Program-made: the position numbers and the translations under genes
Shown: one piece after another, positions 8,450 through 13,975 of the stretch
Layout: every line of letters begins with the position of its first letter
How positions within the stretch are numbered: the stretch's first letter is position 1
Assembly: GCA_020438595.1 (NCBI GenBank)
Contig: JAGQUI010000023.1
Span: 1 to 13,975, forward strand
Reading direction: 5' to 3'
Source: Propionibacteriaceae bacterium
Lineage (GTDB): Bacteria > Actinomycetota > Actinomycetes > Propionibacteriales > Propionibacteriaceae
Length of the DNA: 13,975 nucleotides
Notes under the pieces: model-generated
Told to the model about the DNA's origin: nothing
What the model saw: the letters and a program-made list of their open reading frames with translations, nothing else
The model's database searches: none

Positions 8450-8477
8450 TTAAATGAATCGGTTTTTGTGATCTAAT
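8450..8477 (+). promoter_or_regulatory. Probable promoter of the LacI-family gene with an operator-like half-site
   Basis: This stretch is conspicuously AT-rich against its surroundings. TTAAAT (8450-8455), a 16-base spacer and TCTAAT (8472-8477) make a plausible promoter about 30 bases before the ATG. The spacer begins with TGAATCG (8455-8461), the same heptamer that starts the left arm of the palindrome at the transporter promoter (9601-9607). This suggests autoregulation. No full palindrome is present here, so this is inference. Confidence 0.45.
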
Positions 8478-8506
8478 CGTGACCAACGACGGTCAGATCG
8501 GACGAG

Positions 8507-9553
8507 ATGAGCCCCAGGAACTCGGTGAGCATGCGCGACGTTGCGGCGCTCGCGCAGGTCTCCGTGGGCACGGTCTCCAATGTGCTGAATTCGCCGGAGC
8601 GGGTGTCCGAGGCCACCCGGCTGCGGGTCCAGGCCGCGATCGACAAGCTCGGCTGGGTGCCGAACGAGTCCGCCCGGCAGCTGCGCGCCGGGCGCAGTCG
8701 GTCGATCGGCATGGTCGTGATGGACATCGCCAACCCCTTCTTCACCGATGTCGCCCGCGGCGCGGAGGAGCTCCTCTACGGCGCGCAGTACTCGGTGCAG
8801 ATCGGGAACAGCGACCAGGACCCGGTCCGCGAGGTCACCCTGCTCGAGCGCTTCGAGCAGCAGCGGGTGGGTGGGGTACTGCTGGCCCCGATCGACGACA
8901 GCGCCGAGCGGATGATCCGACTCCGCCGGCGCGGCATCCCCGTCGTGATCGTCGACCGCGTGGGCTCGGCCGCTGATTTCTGTTCGGTCGGCGTGGACGA
9001 CCTGGCCGGGGGCAGGCTGGCCGGCCAGCACCTGCTCGACCGGGGGCACCGGCGCCTCGCGTTCGTCGGGGGCCCGAGCACGCTCGCCCAGGTGCGCGAT
9101 CGCCGCCGGGGCATCGAACTCGCCGTGGAGCAGGCCGGTGCCGACGCCTCGCTGCTCGCCGTGAGTACGCCGACGCTCAGCCTTGAGGCGGGGGTGAGCA
9201 GCGCGGGCGAGATCGCCGCCCTGCCCGCCGACGAGCGGCCGACCGCCGTGTTCGCCGCGAACGACCTGGTCGCGATCGGCCTGCTGCAGGGCTTCGTCAC
9301 GGCCGGACTGCAGGTGCCCGACGACGTGGCCATCATCGGCTACGACGACATCGCCTTCGCCGCCGCGGCCGCCGTCCCGCTGTCGTCGGTGCGGCAGCCG
9401 AGGGAGGACATCGGGCGCAAGTCTGCGGAATTGCTGGTCCGGGAGATCGAGGACGCCGACTCCGGCGCGCCGCACCGGCACGAGGCCATCCGCTTCACCC
9501 CGCAGCTCGTCGCGAGGCGTTCGACGCAGCCCCGTCCGCGCCGCGCGAGCTGA
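8507..9553 (+). CDS. LacI-family transcriptional regulator (likely of the adjacent sugar transporter)
   Basis: This 348-residue protein has the full LacI plan. The N-terminal helix-turn-helix covers residues 8-28 ([21 protein letters not shown]), followed by a hinge region ([18 protein letters not shown], about 51-68) and a periplasmic-binding-protein-like sugar domain. That domain contains [43 protein letters not shown] and [14 protein letters not shown]. Such proteins repress sugar genes until a sugar or sugar phosphate binds. It lies directly upstream of, and in the same direction as, the transporter operon, whose promoter carries a LacI-like palindrome, so it is probably the local repressor. 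ATG 8507 lacks a well-placed Shine-Dalgarno. ATG 8531, with AGGA about ten bases before it, would remove eight residues and still keep the helix-turn-helix, so the start is not certain. Confidence 0.93.
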   Translation: MSPRNSVSMRDVAALAQVSVGTVSNVLNSPERVSEATRLRVQAAIDKLGWVPNESARQLRAGRSRSIGMVVMDIANPFFTDVARGAEELLYGAQYSVQIGNSDQDPVREVTLLERFEQQRVGGVLLAPIDDSAERMIRLRRRGIPVVIVDRVGSAADFCSVGVDDLAGGRLAGQHLLDRGHRRLAFVGGPSTLAQVRDRRRGIELAVEQAGADASLLAVSTPTLSLEAGVSSAGEIAALPADERPTAVFAANDLVAIGLLQGFVTAGLQVPDDVAIIGYDDIAFAAAAAVPLSSVRQPREDIGRKSAELLVREIEDADSGAPHRHEAIRFTPQLVARRSTQPRPRRAS

Positions 9554-9570
9554 CGACGGCCTCCAGAGGG

Positions 9571-9599
9571 TTGACACCGACCGCATCGGTCCGTACTGT
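9571..9599 (+). promoter_or_regulatory. Sigma-70-type promoter of the sugar transporter operon
   Basis: A perfect -35 TTGACA (9571-9576), exactly 17 bases of spacer and -10 TACTGT (9594-9599) form the clearest promoter in the window. The spacer contains the inverted repeat GACCG-CAT-CGGTC (9579-9591). The predicted transcript would start near 9606, inside the operator palindrome. Confidence 0.75.
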
Positions 9600-9626
9600 T
9601 TGAATCGTTCGTATGGAACGTTTCAA
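9600..9626 (+). promoter_or_regulatory. LacI-type operator palindrome at the transporter promoter
   Basis: Arms TTGAATCGTTC (9600-9610) and GAACGTTTCAA (9616-9626) are reverse complements except at one position and flank the 5-base spacer GTATG. The right part, GGAACGTTTCAA, also resembles the usual CG-centred LacI-family site (TGAAACGTTTCA). It begins directly after the -10 box and covers the expected start site, so binding there would block transcription. The upstream LacI-type protein is the natural candidate to bind it. Confidence 0.65.
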
Positions 9627-9644
9627 GCCAATGGAGGCAAGCCG

Positions 9645-11162
9645 GTGGACAGCAGCACACCTACGCCGGTTCTGGAGCTGAAAGGCGTCTCGAAGGCCTT
9701 CGGGGCCGTGATCGCCCTCCGGAACGCGGACCTGGCCCTGCACGCCGGATCGATCCACGCGGTGGTCGGTGAGAACGGTGCGGGAAAGTCGACCCTGGTC
9801 AAGATCATGGCCGGCCTCTACCAGCGCGACACCGGCACCTTCGAGATGGACGGCAAGCCCGTCCACTTCCGGACCACTGCCGAGGCCAAGGCGGCCGGCG
9901 TTGCAGTGATCTACCAGGAGCCGACCCTCTTCCCCGACCTGTCGGTGACCGAGAATGTCTTCATGGGCCGCCAGCCCACCGGCCGGTTCGGCCGGATCGA
10001 CAAGGCGGCCATGCGCGCCGAGGTGGCCGGGCTGATGGAACGCCTCGGGGTGCGGATCGACCCCGACCGTCCCGCCGAGGGCCTCTCGATCGCCGACCAG
10101 CAGATCATCGAGATCGCGAAGGCGATCTCGCTGGACGCGCGGGTACTGATCATGGACGAGCCGACCGCGGCGCTGTCCGGGGTCGAGGTTGAGCGCCTGT
10201 TCGCGGTGGCGCGCAGCCTGCGTGACGAGGGTCGTGCCCTCATGTTCATCTCGCACCGGTTCGACGAGGTGTTCGGCCTGTGCGACACCGTCACCGTGAT
10301 GCGCGACGGCACCTACATCTCCACGGAGGCGATCGCCGACACCTCGGTGCCCGAGATCGTGCGAATGATGGTCGGCCGCGACGTCAACGAGCTGTTTCCC
10401 AAGCTGGAGGCCGAGATCGGCGAACCGCTGCTCGAGGTGTCCGGCCTGACCATGCCCGGGGTGTTCCGCGACATCAGCTTCACCGTGCGCTCCGGCGAGA
10501 TCGTCGCCCTGGCCGGGCTCGTCGGCGCCGGCCGCAGCGAGGTCGCCCGCGCCGTGTTCGGCGTCGACCCCTACGAGCAGGGCTCGGTCGTCCTGGCCGG
10601 CAGGGCGCTGCCCTCCCACAACCCAGCCGCCGCCATGAGGGCGGGACTCGCGCTGGTGCCCGAGGACCGGCGCAAGCAGGGCCTGGTCATCGATGCGACC
10701 GTCGCGACCAACATCACTGACGCGATCCGTCCCACCCTGACCAGGTTCGGCCTGGTCACGTCCCACGCCGAGAACGTCGAGGCCCAGGTCTGGGCCCGCA
10801 AGCTCGAGGTGAAGACCGCGGCGCTCGATGCGGTGGCCGGAACGCTCAGCGGCGGCAACCAGCAGAAGGTCGTGCTCGCCAAGTGGCTCGCAGCCAATCC
10901 CAGGGTGCTGATCATCGACGAACCCACGCGCGGCATCGACGTCGGCACCAAGTCCGAGGTGCACCGGATGATGTCCGAACTGGCCGGCATGGGCCTGGCC
11001 ATCCTGATGATCTCCTCCGAGCTCCCGGAGGTGCTCGGCATGGCCGACCGCGTCCTGGTCATGCACGAGGGCCGGATCACCGCAGAACTCGACCGCGCCG
11101 ACGCCACCCCCGAGTCGGTCATGTTCGCCGCCACCCACAACACGGAGGACCTCGCCTCATGA
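9645..11162 (+). CDS. rhaT: Sugar ABC transporter ATP-binding protein (two NBDs), probable rhamnose importer ATPase
   Basis: This 505-residue CUT2-type ATPase of the RbsA/MglA/RhaT kind drives sugar import on the cytoplasmic face. The first NBD has Walker [10 protein letters not shown] (42-50), Q-loop [15 protein letters not shown] (90-104), a signature LSIADQQ (147-153), Walker [12 protein letters not shown] (167-177) and H-loop H204. The second NBD has a degenerate Walker A (GLVGAGRSE, 291-299), signature LSGGNQQK (401-408) and Walker [13 protein letters not shown] (421-432). The His switch there is replaced by Ser (ISSELPE), the usual asymmetry of this family. GTG 9645 is chosen because GGAGG lies seven bases before it. 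A TTG at 9600 in the same frame sits inside the operator and is rejected. The stop overlaps the next start as ATGA. The sugar call rests on the downstream binding protein; rhaT here means the ABC ATPase, not the E. coli symporter. Confidence 0.93.
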   Translation: MDSSTPTPVLELKGVSKAFGAVIALRNADLALHAGSIHAVVGENGAGKSTLVKIMAGLYQRDTGTFEMDGKPVHFRTTAEAKAAGVAVIYQEPTLFPDLSVTENVFMGRQPTGRFGRIDKAAMRAEVAGLMERLGVRIDPDRPAEGLSIADQQIIEIAKAISLDARVLIMDEPTAALSGVEVERLFAVARSLRDEGRALMFISHRFDEVFGLCDTVTVMRDGTYISTEAIADTSVPEIVRMMVGRDVNELFPKLEAEIGEPLLEVSGLTMPGVFRDISFTVRSGEIVALAGLVGAGRSEVARAVFGVDPYEQGSVVLAGRALPSHNPAAAMRAGLALVPEDRRKQGLVIDATVATNITDAIRPTLTRFGLVTSHAENVEAQVWARKLEVKTAALDAVAGTLSGGNQQKVVLAKWLAANPRVLIIDEPTRGIDVGTKSEVHRMMSELAGMGLAILMISSELPEVLGMADRVLVMHEGRITAELDRADATPESVMFAATHNTEDLAS

Positions 11163-12187
11163 CGACCCTGGCCGCTCCGGCGAAGGGACCCGGCATCGCC
11201 ACCCGGCTGGGCGCACTGGTGCGCTCCCGGGAGACCGGCATCTTCCTCGCCCTCCTGATCGTGGTGGTCGCGACCACGATCAAGAACCCCGCGTTCCTGT
11301 TCAGCCCGGACGGCTGGCGCGACCTGCTGCTGACCCCGGCGATCGTGGCCGTGGTCGCGATCGGCGAGGCCGTGGTGATCATCACCCGCAGCGTCGACCT
11401 CTCCGTCGGCTCGATCGTGGGCCTGAGCGCCTACCTGGTCGGGTCCCTGTTCGTGGCCATGCCGGGCTTCCCCATCCCGCTGATGTTCGTCGTCGGAGTT
11501 GCGTTCGGCGGCCTGCTCGGCCTGGTCAACGGCGCCCTGGTCGCCTTCGGCCGGGTGCCGGCCATGGTGATCACACTCGGCACCCTGTACGCGTTCCGCG
11601 GCATCAACGTGGTCTGGACCGGGTCGAACCGGATCAACGCCTCCGACATGCCGGCGGACTTCCTTAGCCTCGGTACGCAGCAGGTCCTCGGCATTCCCGT
11701 GCTGACCATCCTCGCCATGGCCATCCTCGCGCTGGTCGCCTGGTACATGGCGAACACCCGCGGCGGGCGCGAGTTCTACGCCATCGGTTCCGACCCGGAC
11801 GCCGCCGAGCTGTACGGCCTCGCCAAGACGAAGCGCGTGCTGATCGCCTTCGTGGCCAGCGGCGCCGCGTCCGGACTGGGCGGCGTCCTGTTCGCCGCCC
11901 GCTACGGCACGATCAACTCCCAGGTCGGCGACGGCTTCGAGCTGCAGGCCATCGGTGCGGCCGTGATCGGTGGCGTCGCGATCGTCGGCGGCAGCGGCAC
12001 CGTGGTCGGCGCGGTGCTCGGCGCGTACCTGCTGCTCACGATCAACCGGGCGCTGCCGGTGCTCGGCATCCCGGACTTCTGGCAGCGGGCCGTGGTCGGC
12101 GCGCTGATCATCGGCGCGATCATCCTCGACAAGGTGCTGGCCAACCGCCAGAGCCAGCGGCTCAAGGAAGACAGGAGCGGAGCATAA
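11159..12187 (+). CDS. rhaP: Sugar ABC transporter permease 1, probable rhamnose importer
   Basis: This 342-residue inner-membrane permease of the BPD_transp_2 (RbsC/AraH) family has roughly eight to ten hydrophobic helices. The family motif [18 protein letters not shown] (75-92) and the ATPase-contact region with [22 protein letters not shown] (about 275-296) are present. The N-terminus is short and cytoplasmic and the C-terminus is charged ([15 protein letters not shown]). ATG 11159 overlaps the ATPase stop by four bases (ATGA), indicating coupled translation. The gene ends in TAA at 12185-12187, and this TAA is the second half of the unusual ATAA junction with the next permease gene. It is expected to form a heterodimer with that second permease. 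Confidence 0.92.
   Translation: MTTLAAPAKGPGIATRLGALVRSRETGIFLALLIVVVATTIKNPAFLFSPDGWRDLLLTPAIVAVVAIGEAVVIITRSVDLSVGSIVGLSAYLVGSLFVAMPGFPIPLMFVVGVAFGGLLGLVNGALVAFGRVPAMVITLGTLYAFRGINVVWTGSNRINASDMPADFLSLGTQQVLGIPVLTILAMAILALVAWYMANTRGGREFYAIGSDPDAAELYGLAKTKRVLIAFVASGAASGLGGVLFAARYGTINSQVGDGFELQAIGAAVIGGVAIVGGSGTVVGAVLGAYLLLTINRALPVLGIPDFWQRAVVGALIIGAIILDKVLANRQSQRLKEDRSGA
12173..12186 (+). promoter_or_regulatory. Shine-Dalgarno deciding a non-canonical ATA start
   Basis: AGGAG at 12173-12177 is followed, six bases later, by ATA at 12184-12186, in frame with the second permease. The ATA overlaps the TAA stop of the first permease (ATAA). This is the geometry of the ATGA overlap at 11159, with A in place of G. 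No ATG, GTG or TTG occurs in this frame between 12184 and 12301. Confidence 0.65.
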
Positions 12188-13227
12188 GCACCTTCACGGC
12201 CACCCCGGCCACCGAGCGCAGCTACGCCGACTACGGGCGTCCGCTCTGGCGCAGGGCCCTGTTCAACCGCGAGTCGGCGATCATCGCCCTGCTGCTGGTC
12301 GTGATCGTCATCGCGTCCGCGGTCGTGCCCAAGTTCGCCACTCCGGTGACCATGGGCTACCTGCTCTTCGACGTCACGCCCATCCTGTTCATCTCCCTGG
12401 CCATGGCGCCGGTGATGATCACCGGCGACATCGACCTGTCGGTCGGTTCGATGGTCGGACTGAGCAGTGTCGTCGTCGGCCTGCTCTACTCCATGGGCAC
12501 GCCGATTCCGGTCGCCGCGCTGGCCGCGCTCGTCGTCGGTCTGGTCGGCGGGCTGGTCAACGGCCTGCTCGTGACCGGGGTCGGACTGCCGGCCCTCGCC
12601 GTCACGATCGGCACCATGGCCCTGTACCGGGGCGTCGCGGTCGGGCTGCTCGGCACCACCGCAGTGACGCAGTTCGACAAGTTCTGGACGAGCCTGGTGA
12701 AGCTGAAGCTCGGCTCCACGGGGATCCCCCTGGTGATGGTCCTGTTCGTCGTGCTGCTCGCCGCGTTCACGATCATGCTGCACTTCACGACGTTCGGACG
12801 CGGCATCTTCGCGATCGGCCTGAGCAAGGACGCGGCGGTCTTCTCCGGCGTCCACGCCGAGCGCACCCGGCTGGTCCTGTTCCTGCTGACCGGCCTGATG
12901 TCCGCGCTCGCCGGCATCTACTACACCCTCTACTACAACTCGGCCCGCGGCGACAACGCGACCGGCCTGGAGCTCCAGGTGATCGCCGCCGTCGTGCTGG
13001 GCGGCGTGTCGGTGTTCGGCGGACGCGGTGCGCTGCACGGCGTCGTCGCCGGCGTGCTGCTGATCGGCGTGTTGTCCAAGGCGCTGCAGCTGGTGAACGT
13101 GACCTCTGACGTGGTCAGCATCATCACCGGCGTCCTCCTCGTGCTGTCGGTGATCGCCGGCAGCCTGCTCAGCTGGGTGCAGGCGAAACGGGTCCGTCCC
13201 GCGGCTGCACCACAGAAAACCTCCTGA
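12184..13227 (+). CDS. rhaQ: Sugar ABC transporter permease 2, probable rhamnose importer (ATA start)
   Basis: Read from ATA 12184 this is a 347-residue BPD_transp_2 family permease, the partner of the permease just upstream. It has a cytoplasmic N-terminus of about 30 residues (YADYGRPLWRRALFNRES), a first helix at about 32-48, the motif ITGDIDLSVGSMVGLSS (79-95), and the ATPase-contact and last-helix region with LGGVSVFGGRGALHGVVAGVLL near the end. The first ordinary start codon in frame is GTG 12301 (residue 40), which would remove the N-terminus and about half of the first helix and has no ribosome site. Ribosome-site spacing, the coupled overlap and family length all favour 12184. The ATA could be a true rare start, a mutation lowering expression, or a base-call error for ATG. 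Family assignment is firm; the start is the uncertain part. Confidence 0.88.
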   Translation: MSTFTATPATERSYADYGRPLWRRALFNRESAIIALLLVVIVIASAVVPKFATPVTMGYLLFDVTPILFISLAMAPVMITGDIDLSVGSMVGLSSVVVGLLYSMGTPIPVAALAALVVGLVGGLVNGLLVTGVGLPALAVTIGTMALYRGVAVGLLGTTAVTQFDKFWTSLVKLKLGSTGIPLVMVLFVVLLAAFTIMLHFTTFGRGIFAIGLSKDAAVFSGVHAERTRLVLFLLTGLMSALAGIYYTLYYNSARGDNATGLELQVIAAVVLGGVSVFGGRGALHGVVAGVLLIGVLSKALQLVNVTSDVVSIITGVLLVLSVIAGSLLSWVQAKRVRPAAAPQKTS

Positions 13228-13235
13228 AGGGAACC

Positions 13236-13278
13236 GGGGCTTGCCCCACCAACCGTCGGGCCCAGTGCGGGGCCCGAC
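13236..13278 (+). other. Tandem hairpins between permease and binding-protein genes
   Basis: Two inverted repeats fill the 68-base gap. GGGGC-TT-GCCCC is at 13236-13247, realistically a 4-bp stem with a CTTG loop. A perfect 9-bp stem follows, GTCGGGCCC-AGTGCG-GGGCCCGAC, at 13255-13278. No U-run follows, so a full terminator is unlikely. The larger hairpin ends six bases before the Shine-Dalgarno GAAAGGA (13284-13290). Such intercistronic stems often stabilise mRNA or partly terminate it and so set binding-protein levels apart from permease levels. That role is inferred. Confidence 0.7.
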
Positions 13279-13295
13279 CAGACGAAAGGATCACC

Positions 13296-13975
13296 ATGAT
13301 GCTCGGTAAGTCCCGGATGGGTCTCCGTGCTCTGGCGGGTGTCGCTGCGGCGAGCCTGCTGTTGGCGGCGGGTTGTTCGTCCGCCTCCACCCCTGCGGCG
13401 AGCGGGGATGCGTCCTCTGCTGCGGCTGGTGGGGATTTGACGATGACCTTCCTGCCGAAGAACCTGGGCAACCCGTACTTCGACACCTCCTACAAGGGTG
13501 TGGAGGCTGCGGCCGGTGTGCTGGGTGCGACCGTGACCCAGGTGGGCCCGGCCAAGGGTGACGACCCGGCCGGGCAGGTGTCCTACATCAACACGGCTGC
13601 GCAGCAGCAGGTGAGCGCGCTGATCGTGTCGGCGAACGACAAGTCGGCGATCTGCGATGCGCTGACCGAGGCGATGAGTGCCGGGGTGAAGGTGGTCACC
13701 TTCGACTCCGACACCGAGCCGCAGTGCCGCGACCTGTTCATCAACCAGGCGACCGCCGAGGGCATCGCGAAGGTGCAGGTGGACATGATCGCCGAGCAGA
13801 TCGGCGATGCGGGCGAGATCGCGATCCTGTCGGCCTCGGCCAACGCGACGAACCAGAACGCGTGGATCGACATGATGAAGGCCGAGCTCGCTGCGTCGCA
13901 CCCGAACATCAAGCTGGTCGACACCGTCTACGGCAACGACGATGACCAGACCTCGTTCGACAAGACCGCGGGCCT
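13296..13975 (+). CDS. rhaS: Rhamnose-type ABC transporter substrate-binding lipoprotein, 3' partial
   Basis: The open frame runs off the window after 226 residues; relatives have roughly 330-360. It starts with a lipoprotein signal peptide (MMLGKSRMGLRALAGVAAAS, then LLLAAGC with lipid-anchored C27) and a Ser/Ala-rich linker to about 50. The periplasmic-binding-protein domain shows FLPKNLGNPYFDTSYKGVEA, SANDKSAICDAL, VVTFDSDTEPQCRDLFINQA, AILSASANATNQNAWIDMMK and VDTVYGNDDDQTSF. The NQNAWI and VYGxDDDQ blocks fit the rhamnose-binding RhaS family better than the related AI-2 protein LsrB, which has DQNQW. ATG 13296 or the adjacent ATG 13299 is the start; GAAAGGA precedes both. More codons end in T (GGT, GCT, GAT) than in the neighbouring genes, perhaps reflecting high expression. 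Sugar specificity is inferred from similarity only. Confidence 0.85.
   Translation, partial: MMLGKSRMGLRALAGVAAASLLLAAGCSSASTPAASGDASSAAAGGDLTMTFLPKNLGNPYFDTSYKGVEAAAGVLGATVTQVGPAKGDDPAGQVSYINTAAQQQVSALIVSANDKSAICDALTEAMSAGVKVVTFDSDTEPQCRDLFINQATAEGIAKVQVDMIAEQIGDAGEIAILSASANATNQNAWIDMMKAELAASHPNIKLVDTVYGNDDDQTSFDKTAG

Noticed and set aside
9495..11138. A 547-codon open frame on the minus strand opposite the ATPase gene
   Set aside because: It is an antisense shadow of a gene with unmistakable Walker motifs on the plus strand; its own translation shows no recognisable fold.
12301..13227. GTG 12301 as the start of the second permease
   Set aside because: It has no Shine-Dalgarno and would delete the N-terminus and half of the first membrane helix. 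The frame upstream back to 12184 codes for expected permease sequence.
9600..13975. An AI-2 (Lsr) importer instead of a rhamnose importer
   Set aside because: Gene layout and families are related, but the binding-protein blocks NQNAWI and VYGxDDDQ and the NLGNPYFD start fit RhaS better. No LsrK/LsrF-type gene is in view. The alternative is not fully excluded because the operon is cut at the window end.
1..13975. CRISPR arrays, tRNA or rRNA genes, insertion sequences and attachment sites
   Set aside because: No spaced direct repeats, cloverleaf-like segments, transposase motifs or terminal inverted repeats were seen on reading both strands.

Overview
The window comes from a very GC-rich bacterium, almost certainly an actinobacterium. 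Codon third positions are dominated by G/C, GTG starts and 4-bp gene overlaps are common, and several products are of actinobacterial type: a serine hydroxymethyltransferase of about 480 residues, a DUF2207 membrane protein, and the remnant of an ECF sigma factor of the TPR-tailed (ECF42-like) kind. I cannot name a genus from the sequence. No tRNA, rRNA, insertion sequence, CRISPR array or phage gene was seen.

Layout. (1) 23-904: a decayed ECF sigma-factor gene with frameshifts, an in-frame stop and a large internal deletion. (2) 1004-4112: a translationally coupled three-gene unit on the + strand (DUF2207 membrane protein, Gfo/Idh/MocA oxidoreductase, small multi-pass membrane protein), with both junctions being GTGA overlaps. 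(3) 4143-4484: what looks like the C-terminal stub of a Nudix hydrolase gene. (4) 4523-5962: glyA on the - strand, divergent from (5) 6092-7102, a zinc-independent quinone-oxidoreductase/alcohol-dehydrogenase-family gene. (6) 7183-8412: a membrane-anchored S49 (SppA-type) peptidase. (7) 8507 to the end: a LacI-family regulator followed by a sugar ABC-transporter operon (ATPase, permease, permease, lipoprotein binding protein). The binding protein, cut by the window edge, closely resembles the rhamnose-transport RhaS family, so the operon is read as a rhamnose importer in the order T-P-Q-S.

How the genes work together. The LacI-type protein probably represses the transporter. A clear promoter (TTGACA, 17-bp spacer, TACTGT) precedes the ATPase gene, and a 27-bp imperfect palindrome of LacI-operator character starts at the last base region of the -10 box. 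The two-NBD ATPase and the two permeases would form the inner-membrane complex, fed by the lipid-anchored binding protein. Two hairpins between the second permease gene and the binding-protein gene could set the usual excess of binding protein.

The most unusual point is the second permease gene. The best-supported start, by frame, Shine-Dalgarno spacing and protein alignment, is an ATA codon in an ATAA overlap where ATGA would be expected. The rest of the window looks like ordinary chromosomal gene content. I found no convincing undescribed system.
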